A stretch of DNA of 64,000 bases from UBA2040 sp963977135 (GTDB lineage Bacteria; Bacteroidota; Bacteroidia; Flavobacteriales_D; Crocinitomicaceae): the NCBI GenBank assembly GCA_963977135.1, contig CAXBNN010000001.1:310001-374000 (forward strand). The letters are read 5' to 3'. Both the position numbers and the translations under genes were made by a program. The notes under the pieces are model-generated. The model saw only the letters and a program-made list of their open reading frames with translations, was not told where the DNA came from and made no database searches. This document shows positions 51,582 to 61,110 of the stretch, one piece after another (position 1 is the first letter of the stretch; every line of letters begins with the position of its first letter).

Positions 51582-54500
51582 ATGATCGGTAAGAAAATAT
51601 TGTTTTTTTGCTTGACTTTCTCTCTATGTTTTACGATTAACGGACAAACAGAAGCTGAGATTTTAGATCAGGCCAATAAATATTTCAAAGATGAAAAATT
51701 TGTTGAGGCCACGCCTTTGTATTTACGTTTGTTGTCTTTACAACCAAAAAATATAGATTACAATTATCGCTACGGTACTTGCTTGCTTTTTAATTCCAAT
51801 AAGAAGCAAGAGTCCATGCGTTATCTGAAATATGCCACCGAAAGCGGTCAAGTTGATCCTGAAGCATATTTCTATATGGGACGATCCTACCATTTGAATT
51901 ACTTGTTCAACGACGCCGTAAGGAGTTATGACCAATATGCAAGTGTTGCAGGACAGAAAGCGGCCGACAAACAGGAAGTCTCTCACTTAATTCAAATGTG
52001 TCAAGACGGTAGAAGACTTCTGATGAATTACTCTGAAATGGTAGTTTATGAGAAGAAAGAGATCGAAGCAGATAAATTTTTTCGTTTATATGATTTAAAG
52101 GATATAGGCGGAAATCTTCTGGTTACAGCAGAATTTCAATCAAAACTTGATAAGAAAGCAGGACATACACCATTAATCTATTTCCCAAAAAGCGCCACTG
52201 AGATTTATTATTCTTCTTTTGGTGAAACAGGTGAAAATGGAAAGGAAATCTACCGACGAGTTAGAAAACCTTCAGGCGGTTGGGGAGAGCCAGAATTGGT
52301 AAGAGGAAAAGTGAATACAGAATTTGATGAAGATTTTGCTTATAGAAGCCAAGACGGTAAATTTCTATATTTCTGTTCCAAAGGGCATAACTCAATGGGC
52401 GGATATGATGTATTTCGAAGTATATATGATAAAAGTTCAGACTCATTCATCGAAACGGAGAATATGGATTTTGCCATTTCATCACCCGATGATGACATAT
52501 TCTTTTTGGTAGATCAAAATAATCAAAATGGATATTTTGCTTCTGCCCGCCAAAGTGAGGCAGGAAAACTTTACGTGTATAAAATACGTGTTGAAAAACT
52601 ACCAACACAGCTAAGCATTATTGCTGGAGTATTTGATTCCAAAATTAAACAAAACGCAAAAATTTCAGTCGAGGTTCAAGACATCGCTACAGGCGGTATT
52701 ATTGGAAAATACGCTTCAAAAGATGACGGTAAAATTATAATAACATTTCCTTCTGGCGGGCAATACAAGTATTTGATGACTATTGACGGGGAGTCGAAAG
52801 TCTATTCGCAAAATGTAAATATACCGACGAAAAAGAGTATTAAACCACTGCGACAAAATCTTGTTCATTTCATGGAAAATGGAGAAGAGGTTGTTAAGGT
52901 CTTAGACCGTTTTGATGAGGCAGTATTAGAGAAAGACGATATTTTGGCGGCCTTATTTTCAGACAAAGCTCAACTCGATCCAAATTCCCAATATTTTGAT
53001 TTGGATAAATTAGATGTTCTAAGCCAACAAAAAAAGATTTTAACGGAAATTGAAGCGCCGAATTTAACGCTTGCTGAAGTTGCTGCGGAGTTGGAAAGAA
53101 ACGCTAAAGCAATAAAAGAAGTTGATACTCAATCGGCGCTATTTGAACAGAAAACAACTGTTCAGTTGGAAAATGAGATGAAGAATTTAAAAAGTTTGGA
53201 CGAGAAAATTGCGAAAAATGCGGCAGCTTATCGTTCTTCAGCTGAAAATTCAATGTCACGCCAAGATCTATTGCTTGAGTCAAAGAGCTTATTGTCTCAA
53301 AGAGAAGAGTCAAAAGATAAGATAGAGGATGTCCTCCTTATAAATCAAAAGGTCCAGGAAAATTTAGTTTTCTTTAAAGATTTAAAGAATAGAGCAAAGG
53401 ATTGGGAAGAGAAAAGTGCGCAGATAACGAAATTATTGGCTGAAGATAAAAATGCTGAAGCCCTTCAATATATCAATGAAAACAAAGTCGTTATAAAATC
53501 TGGGATGACTGATTACGTTGAAGGTTATCAAAATAAAACGTCGAAAGAAATAAGTGATTACAATGTTGAACTAACAGAACTGGGGAGAAAAAAATACAAT
53601 TATGAAACCTCTTCTAAAGATCTCCAAAACAATGTAGATTATTTAGAAAGGGCACTTTACGAAGGAAACACCAAAGACAAAGAGGTAACCAAAGAGAACA
53701 TTGCTCTGAAAAAAAAGGATTTGAATGTCATCAAAGAAGAAATCTCCTCAATTGGAAATGAAATTGATACCAAAAGAAAAATCAAAGAAGACTTAGTAGA
53801 TGAACTCGCTGAATTCATGTCTGTTGAAAATAGTGCCAAACCGACGACGATTGCCAGTTTTCAAGCTGCCAGAGACAAATGGAATCAGCTGAAAAATGTA
53901 CCATTATCAGCTGATTACGAACTTTTAGCGCAAGCAATTAAGAAGGACGACAATAGCGATGTTGCATCAAATTCTGTAGATGTTGAGGTAAAATCGAACG
54001 AAGATTGGTACAATGAAATCAATCCGGGCTACAAAAACTCAGTCGAAAAAATCAAAAGCAACAAGAATTTATCTGAATCCAATAAAGCAGAGTCGCTATT
54101 AAAGGCGGAAAGGGAAAATCAAATCGCAATACAAACTGCCATTGTCAACAATTCAAAATTACTAGAGCAGAACCCTAATAATCAAGCTATTATTAAAAAT
54201 CAAGAAACTTTAACGGCTCTTCTTGAAACATCGAATACCAATTTAGCTGCATACAACGACAAATACGAGGAGGAAAAGGCTGTAGTTTTAGCAAATTCAT
54301 TGACAGAGGCAACTATCGTTCAGTCCGTGGATAAAACCTACCAGGAGATTTATGATTACTTGAACGAGGACATTGTAGCAGACCAAATATCCAAATTGAA
54401 TTCTATCAATGACCATGACAAAGGATTTTTGAAAAAGGTGGATGCTAGAATCAAGAAGGTGAATGACCTTTTGAAAGATGAGTCATCTCAAAAAGCTGTT

Positions 54501-57500
54501 TTGCAAAAAGAGCTTGATTTGCTAACTGATTTGAAATCAAGAAAGGAAACGGAGGTATCTAGAAGAGATAATTCTATTGCCGATATTCAGAATCAATTGG
54601 CTTTAGCTGAAACTAAGCCCGTCAACAATGTGGATAGAGCTGGATCTGTTGAAAACCCTTTAAATACAGATAATCAAACGAATTCTTCCGAAACGAAGTT
54701 TTCCGACTTATCGGTGAAAGAGCAAGAGACGAACATGCTGAAGATCTTGAATGCTAATTATTTAACTAAAAAAGAGCAAATTGAGAATTCCTCAATAAGC
54801 AATGCTGAAAAGGTTCAAAATCTTACTGAATTGAATAATGATGTGCTTGCTGATATAAAATCCAAAAAGAAATCACTAAATAAACGAACTGAATCGGCAG
54901 AAATCGCCGCTTTGGATAGGTTGGCGTCAAACTTGAACGGAGACACTAAACAAATTGAAGTGAACGTTCTAGCAGCATATGAAGAGCCTGCTAGATTAAT
55001 TAATCGCTTGTCGGATGATTATGAGGCTCAAGTTCAATCAATAAATGAGAATAGAAATATCAGTCCGATTGAAAGAGAAGAGCAAAAACTAGCGTTAAAT
55101 AACAGCCTTATTTCAGGGTTGAATAAAGAAAAGGCAAACTTTGAGAAGTTGGCTCTGGCAAATCCAGACAATGAAAGAGTAATAGCTAAAATAGAGTCCA
55201 TCGACCGACTTCAAGCAGAATATGCTCAGATATTGGCTGCAAACGAACGAAAATTGGATGAACTAAAGTCTGATTTGGCCTCAAATATTGCCGGAAACAA
55301 TACGGAGTTAGATAACCTTGTATTCAGCTCGTTGAACAACTCAGATCAGGAGAATTTTGTTCTTGCGAAGGTGAGCACCACATATAAAAAGGATAAAGAA
55401 AAAATTGAACAATCCAGCGCTAGCGAAATGGTTAAAGCCAATCAATTAATTGCACTGGACGATGCATTGTTGAATTCCTTGGATGTCGAAAAGCAAAACT
55501 TGAGCGCTGCAAACGATATAAGTCAAATTGCCGCAATAGAAAGATTGATGAATAAAACCCAATCATTAATAACTTCAAATCAAACGAGAATAAACGAGCT
55601 GGAGGCATTGGCGGTTGCAAATTTAAATTCAAATAATACAAATCCAGTAATACCTGCCTCAACTGACTTTCAGAACTTGACCTATAAACAACAGGAGGAA
55701 TCCATTTTAAATGAAGTTCTTCCGAATCACTTGGCTAACAAAACAAGTTTAGAGAAATCAATTGAGAATGAAAAAACCAAGTACAGCAATTTGTTGGCTT
55801 TGGAAAACGACCTAGCAAACAAACTGGCTGGTGAAAAAGAAAAATTGGATGAAGCATTTGACGCAGCTAAAATTCAAGCAATACTGCGTATTGAGAAAGA
55901 TTTAAATGCGAGTATTGCCAATAATCAGCTCAATCTGCTCGCAGCAAAGGAAACATCGGATGAATTAACGACTCGTTTAGCGAAAGATTATTTGAAAAAT
56001 AAGCAGCAATTGGCTACAAATCCGAATTTAACCGAAATCGAAAAGGCGAAACGACAATTAGCAGTAGATCAATTGTTGTTGGAATCACTTGAAAAAGAGA
56101 AAGAGAAATTCTCCAATTTAAGTATTGCCAATCCACAAAATGACAAACTTAAACTAAAAGAAAATTTTATAAGCAATGAGATAGCGGCCAAACAAATTGA
56201 TATGGCGCAATTGAGTGCCAAATTAAATGGTGATGTTGCTACGAAAACAAATCCTCAGAACAATACCACGACAAATACAAAGAATGCGGAGGAGGAGTAT
56301 AAATCAGCTGTTGACTTAAGAATAAAACTTCTTGGAGAATCTGAGCCAAAATTGATGAATGCCGAACCAAGTTCAAATTCAGTGGATGAATTGAAAACAG
56401 AGTTGGCGCAATTAGAAAACTATGAGCGTGGTCTTAAGAATCTTGAAAAAGATTTAATTGCTACGCCAAGTTCTGTTGAAACTAAAAATCAATTGAAAGT
56501 TATTGGCACAGAGTTGAAAGAAGTTGAAAAGAAAAAACGTCAATATACTATCACAATTGGAGATCTTGAGAGGGAATTAATTACATCGAAACAAAACGAT
56601 TCTCCTAAAACTGACAATTCTATAGACAAGATTACTCAGGAAGAAAAGGAACTTTTGGCTAAGCTCGATGGCGATATTACTTCAATGAAAGAAATTCGAA
56701 AAATTGAGAAGCAGCTCGGTAAATTGGCTGATCAAAAAGTTGAACGTCAAAATGAAATAATTATAGACGAAACCAAGGATATTACAAAAGATAACGAAGA
56801 TAAACAACTAGCATTAAGTTCAATTCAGACTTCTTCCGTATCAGAACGGGTTAATAAAGAATTGGCTTTAAAACGTTCTGATCAATTAAATCAAGAGGCC
56901 GTTGAGTTTGCTGAAATGGCAAAGAATTCGAAAAATAAAGCGGAATCAAAAGAACTTCTTGAAAAGACATTGTCCAAACAAAAACAAGCAAATGAAATCT
57001 TAGAAATTGCCTTAGTTGATAACAAAGTCAATAAGTTGACCGAAGGCAAAATTTCAACACTTTTGACAAAGGATGAATTAGAACAACGAAAAAAATCTTT
57101 ACAAGTAGAAGAGGCTGGATATAATTCAGATATAAAAAATATAGAAGCAGAAATTAAAGCAACCAAAAACGCTAAAGAGGAGAAAGAATTAATAGCCAAA
57201 CGGGCTCTTTTAACAAAAGAACGGTCTTTAATTATAGATCAAATCGCATACGCTGATAAAAAAATAGGACAGTTGCCAAGCCAACCATTGGCTACAATTC
57301 CTGCCGAAAAGAAAGAGGTAGAATTGACTTTCATGGAGGAGATGGAGTTATCCTCCAGCTTAGAATATATCGAAATATCCAAAGCAGCAAAAGAGGCCAT
57401 GTTTGTTGAGAATGAAATAGCATTTTTATTAAAATCCATAGATAAGAATAAACAGGAGGCTCAAAAATTAGTTGAACGAGCTGTCGTTGATGGAAGTAGA

Positions 57501-59003
57501 ACAGATAACGCAAATGCGGAAGCAAAAGTGAAAGAAATTCAGGAGAAGGAGCAGCGATTGGTAGAAATGAAAAAAGGCTTAGTTGATAAACAATCTACTA
57601 TCTCTGAGTTATTCCCAACGAACCCAGATAAAAGATCTAAAATTGAGAACCTTTTAGTGAGAGGCGTGGACCCAATTCGAACGGAGGTTTCCAATTATAT
57701 TCCTATCCCAGAAAAAGGATTTGAATTGGAAGTGAAAACAGCGAATACTGAAAATAAGGAGTTAGCTGTAGACACTAAAGTCCCAACAGGATTGATGTTT
57801 CGAGTTCAAGTTGGTGCATTCTCAAAACCTGTAGCTAAAGATGCATTCCAAGAATTCAATCCAGTAACAGGTGAAAAACGAAGTAATGGTTTAACCGTAT
57901 ACATGGCTGGTTTCTTTGATAAGAGTTCTAGTGCTGCCGAGGCTCAGAAAACCATTAGAAGTTTGGGTTATTCTGATGCTTTTGTCGTAGCGTATTGTGA
58001 TGGTGAGCGAATTCCATTAATGGAGGGACGAAGAATGGAAGAATCGAAAGCATGTGCGCCTATGCAAATTCAAAACTTAACAATTAAAAGAACACCTAGT
58101 CCGAAAGACACAACAAGGCTTATAACCAGAGAATTGGATTATAATAAAGCTTTGGGTGCCGCACCAGCATTGCCAGTAGAATTGAAAAAAGGTCTTTTCT
58201 ACACAGTTCAAATTGGTGTTTACAACAAACCTGTTGATCCATCTACGATAAAAAATTTAACACCATTGATCACAAAGAGATTGCCAAATGGTCAAATACG
58301 ATATTCTGCTGGAGTTTATGTTTCTATCGAAGAAGCTATGCCAAAGCGCAAAGAAGCAATTGAAAAAGGAATTTCAGATGCTTATATCACGGCTTACTAT
58401 GGCAGTGAGCGTATTAGTTTGTCCGAAGCGGAAAAATTGTTGCAAGATCGAGGTATGGATATTATCGAAAAAACAGCAATAGGTATAGTGAAAGATGTGA
58501 AACAGAGAATCGTTGCTGAAGAAAAATTACAAGAAGCAATTGTTGAAGTTGAAAAGAAACGTTTCGAAGAAGGAATGGGGATACAATTAGTTTCGAAAGA
58601 AACATTCAATGAATTTCCGCGCGACATGTTGAATCGATTTAACAAACACGTAAGTTTCTATTTCGATCAAAATGACAAGCACTTAAAATCCATAATTTAT
58701 AATAGCGTGGAAGATATCCCACAGATTCACTTCTTGCGTGAAGATGTAGATACAGTCTTTATTCCTGATTACAAAAAAACATTGAATCTAGAAAAAGATG
58801 GATATCGAAAAATTGTCTTCTACGTTGAAAAAGGACAGTTAGAAGGCGATGTAGCTGATTTCATTTATCGCTTAAACTATCGAAAAGAATACATTGAACA
58901 AGCGGATAACATGAAGGTTGTTCTCCACAATGTGCCATCAAATAATATTCAATTCATATCAGAGGAATTGAGAAATTTAAAGATAAGGTCTGTAGTAGAG
59001 TAG
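51582..59003 (+). CDS. giant TPR/PD40/coiled-coil/SPOR envelope protein
   Basis: A 2473-aa exported protein. The ATG at 51582 gives a clean signal peptide (about 1-22); an earlier start adds 15 non-signal residues. Order of modules: TPR-type helices (about 20-170); PD40/WD40-like propeller blades with S-x-D-G-K-x-L/I-Y-F and N-x-x-G-Y-x-A-S (about 195-340), as in PorE/OmpA-type envelope proteins; a long charged, helical, coiled-coil region (about 440-2040) with degenerate repeats (about 807-900, 1045-1225, 1252-1345, 1367-1545); two SPOR-like domains (about 2072-2150, F-R-V-Q-V-G-A-F; and 2205-2290, Y-T-V-Q-I-G-V-Y), the fold that binds denuded peptidoglycan; and a unique C-terminal module (about 2330-2473). 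No OmpA domain is seen; the SPOR pair may do that anchoring. Likely a long periplasmic tether. Confidence is for a real gene; the role is inferred. Confidence 0.9.
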   Translation: MIGKKILFFCLTFSLCFTINGQTEAEILDQANKYFKDEKFVEATPLYLRLLSLQPKNIDYNYRYGTCLLFNSNKKQESMRYLKYATESGQVDPEAYFYMGRSYHLNYLFNDAVRSYDQYASVAGQKAADKQEVSHLIQMCQDGRRLLMNYSEMVVYEKKEIEADKFFRLYDLKDIGGNLLVTAEFQSKLDKKAGHTPLIYFPKSATEIYYSSFGETGENGKEIYRRVRKPSGGWGEPELVRGKVNTEFDEDFAYRSQDGKFLYFCSKGHNSMGGYDVFRSIYDKSSDSFIETENMDFAISSPDDDIFFLVDQNNQNGYFASARQSEAGKLYVYKIRVEKLPTQLSIIAGVFDSKIKQNAKISVEVQDIATGGIIGKYASKDDGKIIITFPSGGQYKYLMTIDGESKVYSQNVNIPTKKSIKPLRQNLVHFMENGEEVVKVLDRFDEAVLEKDDILAALFSDKAQLDPNSQYFDLDKLDVLSQQKKILTEIEAPNLTLAEVAAELERNAKAIKEVDTQSALFEQKTTVQLENEMKNLKSLDEKIAKNAAAYRSSAENSMSRQDLLLESKSLLSQREESKDKIEDVLLINQKVQENLVFFKDLKNRAKDWEEKSAQITKLLAEDKNAEALQYINENKVVIKSGMTDYVEGYQNKTSKEISDYNVELTELGRKKYNYETSSKDLQNNVDYLERALYEGNTKDKEVTKENIALKKKDLNVIKEEISSIGNEIDTKRKIKEDLVDELAEFMSVENSAKPTTIASFQAARDKWNQLKNVPLSADYELLAQAIKKDDNSDVASNSVDVEVKSNEDWYNEINPGYKNSVEKIKSNKNLSESNKAESLLKAERENQIAIQTAIVNNSKLLEQNPNNQAIIKNQETLTALLETSNTNLAAYNDKYEEEKAVVLANSLTEATIVQSVDKTYQEIYDYLNEDIVADQISKLNSINDHDKGFLKKVDARIKKVNDLLKDESSQKAVLQKELDLLTDLKSRKETEVSRRDNSIADIQNQLALAETKPVNNVDRAGSVENPLNTDNQTNSSETKFSDLSVKEQETNMLKILNANYLTKKEQIENSSISNAEKVQNLTELNNDVLADIKSKKKSLNKRTESAEIAALDRLASNLNGDTKQIEVNVLAAYEEPARLINRLSDDYEAQVQSINENRNISPIEREEQKLALNNSLISGLNKEKANFEKLALANPDNERVIAKIESIDRLQAEYAQILAANERKLDELKSDLASNIAGNNTELDNLVFSSLNNSDQENFVLAKVSTTYKKDKEKIEQSSASEMVKANQLIALDDALLNSLDVEKQNLSAANDISQIAAIERLMNKTQSLITSNQTRINELEALAVANLNSNNTNPVIPASTDFQNLTYKQQEESILNEVLPNHLANKTSLEKSIENEKTKYSNLLALENDLANKLAGEKEKLDEAFDAAKIQAILRIEKDLNASIANNQLNLLAAKETSDELTTRLAKDYLKNKQQLATNPNLTEIEKAKRQLAVDQLLLESLEKEKEKFSNLSIANPQNDKLKLKENFISNEIAAKQIDMAQLSAKLNGDVATKTNPQNNTTTNTKNAEEEYKSAVDLRIKLLGESEPKLMNAEPSSNSVDELKTELAQLENYERGLKNLEKDLIATPSSVETKNQLKVIGTELKEVEKKKRQYTITIGDLERELITSKQNDSPKTDNSIDKITQEEKELLAKLDGDITSMKEIRKIEKQLGKLADQKVERQNEIIIDETKDITKDNEDKQLALSSIQTSSVSERVNKELALKRSDQLNQEAVEFAEMAKNSKNKAESKELLEKTLSKQKQANEILEIALVDNKVNKLTEGKISTLLTKDELEQRKKSLQVEEAGYNSDIKNIEAEIKATKNAKEEKELIAKRALLTKERSLIIDQIAYADKKIGQLPSQPLATIPAEKKEVELTFMEEMELSSSLEYIEISKAAKEAMFVENEIAFLLKSIDKNKQEAQKLVERAVVDGSRTDNANAEAKVKEIQEKEQRLVEMKKGLVDKQSTISELFPTNPDKRSKIENLLVRGVDPIRTEVSNYIPIPEKGFELEVKTANTENKELAVDTKVPTGLMFRVQVGAFSKPVAKDAFQEFNPVTGEKRSNGLTVYMAGFFDKSSSAAEAQKTIRSLGYSDAFVVAYCDGERIPLMEGRRMEESKACAPMQIQNLTIKRTPSPKDTTRLITRELDYNKALGAAPALPVELKKGLFYTVQIGVYNKPVDPSTIKNLTPLITKRLPNGQIRYSAGVYVSIEEAMPKRKEAIEKGISDAYITAYYGSERISLSEAEKLLQDRGMDIIEKTAIGIVKDVKQRIVAEEKLQEAIVEVEKKRFEEGMGIQLVSKETFNEFPRDMLNRFNKHVSFYFDQNDKHLKSIIYNSVEDIPQIHFLREDVDTVFIPDYKKTLNLEKDGYRKIVFYVEKGQLEGDVADFIYRLNYRKEYIEQADNMKVVLHNVPSNNIQFISEELRNLKIRSVVE

Positions 59004-59007
59004 TTGT

Positions 59008-59256
59008 TTAGTCAAACAATCCTTTTAAGTCAATATCTCGGGTGTATTCGGCAAGAATTTGCTTGTTGGTTTGAACTTCTATCCATTGTATTTGATTTAA
59101 ATTGTTAATCACATAGAGTTCAATAAACATTTTATCTAGGGAATACAAGTAAACGTGATGGGAAGGAATTCTTCTTGAGCCAATAAAATCCCCGTCAGCC
59201 TTGAGTAAATCCAACCTTTTCTCTATTGACAGACGATTAAATTCAGATGTATTCAT
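59008..59256 (-). CDS. conserved Bacteroidota small protein of unknown function
   Basis: 82-aa protein. The block R-L-D-L-L-K-A-D-G-D-F-I-G-S-R-R (about 14-29), then H-H-V-Y-L-Y-S-L-D and W-I-E-V-Q, matches a small conserved hypothetical family I recall from many Bacteroidota; no function is known. It is convergent with the giant gene, 4 bp apart, and clearly not a shadow since it has no overlapping gene on the other strand. Confidence 0.75.
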   Translation of the reverse strand: MNTSEFNRLSIEKRLDLLKADGDFIGSRRIPSHHVYLYSLDKMFIELYVINNLNQIQWIEVQTNKQILAEYTRDIDLKGLFD

Positions 59257-59307
59257 TTATTTTGAACCATTTTATACTTAACTTGTACAGATAAGAAATT
59301 AACAACA

Positions 59308-60507
59308 ATGAAATTACAATTGTTTTTTTTGATAATACTTTTTTCCGCTTCCAATTTGTTAGCTCAGAATAATACGAACACGAATAATACGAACACCAAT
59401 AATTCTGAAAAAATTGAGATTAAAGAAATAAAAGTTAAAGAGACAAAAGCTTTAAAAAAAGAAAGCGCTGGAAAAATGGAGGAGACAATATCTCCATCTT
59501 CAGTGGTGCCAGCCTTAACACCCGTTTCAGTAGAATCTGAGAAAGTAATAGGTACGTCTGAAGAAATGAAAGTTTCAAAAGATCAACAAAGTTCTTATGC
59601 TGCGAAAAAAGCAAAATTTGTTTCTAAGCAGACAGAGTACAACCAACAACGAACGCAAAGAACATATAATGTTAGTCAGGAAACTGAATTGCAAGGTTTA
59701 TGTCAACAAGTAGCTGCGGAAAGTCCTGCAAGTTTTGAAAGTTTATTGTTTTACTATGAAACGGGACAGTATGATTTGACGAGAGCGTCAGCACTTTTGA
59801 AAGCATACGAAATGAATCCTTTGAATATTGATGTGAGAAAGCAAATGTTGATTTACAACTTTTTACTCAATAAAAAAGACGAAACTAGGGCCGCGCTAAT
59901 TGATATTTTTAATGCGAATGTTTATCCTACAGCCATTCAAAATTACGGAGTTGACGTTCTCAAAAGCGTTCCTCAAAATGGAATTCTGATTACACATGGC
60001 ACCGAAGATAGCTTTGGTGCCTTATATGCCGAGCGAGTGTTGCGCAAAAGAGAAGATGTAACTATAATTTGTTTGGATTGGCTTAATTCTCCGCAGTGGA
60101 GAGCAAATCTCAAAGCACAAGGCATTAAATTGCCAAATGCAGATTTTATCGATGTGAAATATTTGGAAGAGTTGTGCCATTTGAATCAGAATAGAAATGT
60201 CGCATTGTCTCTAACGATTCCGAAAGAGTACTTTTTACCTATGTTGTCGAACCTTTACATTTCTGGCTTGGTATTCGAATACAAAGAAGTACCAACGGAT
60301 AATTCATTGACGAACGAAGTACTTTGGAGAACGACACTTGAAAAGAAATTGATAGAAACAAAGGATCACGATTTGGTTTTGAATTACATTCCCATGATGG
60401 CTCAACTGAGTCGGTATTATGAAAGTCAAAAACAGACCTCGGAAAAGATTGAAATGGACAAAGAAATTAACGAGGTAGCAAAAAGCAGAGGGAAAACGCT
60501 AAAGTAA
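59308..60507 (+). CDS. exported protein resembling the soluble tail of DUF2723 proteins
   Basis: 399-aa protein with a signal peptide (about 1-19, ending L-L-A-Q). The mature start is a low-complexity Asn/Thr stretch coded by a 15-bp tandem repeat, then a charged linker to about residue 120. A TPR-like pair follows (about 130-200). The region at about 225-270 (N-G-I-L-I-T-H-G-T-E-D-S-F-G-A-L-Y, then R-E-D-V-T-I-I-C-L-D-W-L-N-S-P) strongly recalls the periplasmic end of DUF2723 membrane proteins (N-A-I-L-F-T-N-G-D-N-D-T pattern), but here with no membrane helices. It precedes the sigma-factor gene by 3 bp and so is probably part of the same transcript. Function unknown. Confidence 0.8.
   Translation: MKLQLFFLIILFSASNLLAQNNTNTNNTNTNNSEKIEIKEIKVKETKALKKESAGKMEETISPSSVVPALTPVSVESEKVIGTSEEMKVSKDQQSSYAAKKAKFVSKQTEYNQQRTQRTYNVSQETELQGLCQQVAAESPASFESLLFYYETGQYDLTRASALLKAYEMNPLNIDVRKQMLIYNFLLNKKDETRAALIDIFNANVYPTAIQNYGVDVLKSVPQNGILITHGTEDSFGALYAERVLRKREDVTIICLDWLNSPQWRANLKAQGIKLPNADFIDVKYLEELCHLNQNRNVALSLTIPKEYFLPMLSNLYISGLVFEYKEVPTDNSLTNEVLWRTTLEKKLIETKDHDLVLNYIPMMAQLSRYYESQKQTSEKIEMDKEINEVAKSRGKTLK
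59368..59397 (+). repeat. 15-bp tandem repeat (two copies plus a partial third)
   Basis: AATAATACGAACACG is repeated at 59383 with one change and begins a third time; it encodes N-N-T-N-T units just after the signal peptide. Copy number could vary between strains without breaking the frame. Confidence 0.85.
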
Positions 60508-60510
60508 TTT

Positions 60511-61098
60511 ATGCGGTTAATAAAAGCGACATACAAAAATCTTTCTGACGAAAAATTGATGCAGGAAATGCAACAAGGAAAGGAACAGGCTTTTCAGGAG
60601 CTGTATGACCGCTATGCGCAAAATTTACATCAATATTTCTACCGTAGAATGTGGAAAGACAGAGAAAAAGCTGAGGATTTTGTACACGATTTGTTCACCA
60701 AATTGATAAAAAATCCAGATTCTTTTGATACAAGTCGATCTTTTAAAACATGGATATTTTCAGTAGCCAACAACATGACGATTAACGAATATAAGAAACA
60801 AGCCGTTCGCTCTGTAGTTACTTCAGGAGAGGAAACCGAATACCAAGCAACTGAAGCAGCTTCTTCTGATAGTTTGCTGCAAGATGGAATGTTTCGTGAG
60901 GCTTTAGAGAAGGAAATGGTGGAACTTGATGACAAGCACCGAGAAGTATTTGAATTAAGACATATCCAAGGGTTTAGCGTTAAAGAGATTGCTCAAACCT
61001 TAGGAATAAATGAAGGAACGGTAAAATCTAGAGTGTTTTATGCCGTCAAACAATTAACGGAAAAATTAGTAGAGTTCAGAGTAACGCTACAAGCATAA
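60511..61098 (+). CDS. ECF-type RNA polymerase sigma factor
   Basis: Sigma-70 family factor of the extracytoplasmic-function type (195 aa). Region 2 spans about 25-95 (L-Y-D-R-Y-A, then A-E-D-F-V-H-D-L-F-T-K-L and the -10-recognition stretch W-I-F-S-V-A-N-N). Region 4 is at about 130-190 (R-E-V-F-E-L-R-H-I-Q-G-F-S-V-K-E-I-A and G-T-V-K-S-R-V). It has no extra C-terminal domain. It lies 3 bp after the exported DUF2723-tail-like gene and 12 bp before the one-TM protein that probably binds it. Regulon unknown. Confidence 0.95.
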   Translation: MRLIKATYKNLSDEKLMQEMQQGKEQAFQELYDRYAQNLHQYFYRRMWKDREKAEDFVHDLFTKLIKNPDSFDTSRSFKTWIFSVANNMTINEYKKQAVRSVVTSGEETEYQATEAASSDSLLQDGMFREALEKEMVELDDKHREVFELRHIQGFSVKEIAQTLGINEGTVKSRVFYAVKQLTEKLVEFRVTLQA

Positions 61099-61110
61099 TA
61101 TTTTAATACA

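Noticed and set aside
51582..59003. Giant protein as a T9SS adhesin or RTX-like protein
   Set aside because: No type A or B sorting domain, no glycine-rich repeats and no Ig-like repeats are present; the helical charged core and SPOR-like domains point to the periplasm.
59004..59020. TTGTTT/AAACAA hairpin between the giant gene and the 82-aa gene
   Set aside because: The stem is only six A/T-rich pairs and overlaps the stop of the minus-strand gene; too weak to call a terminator.
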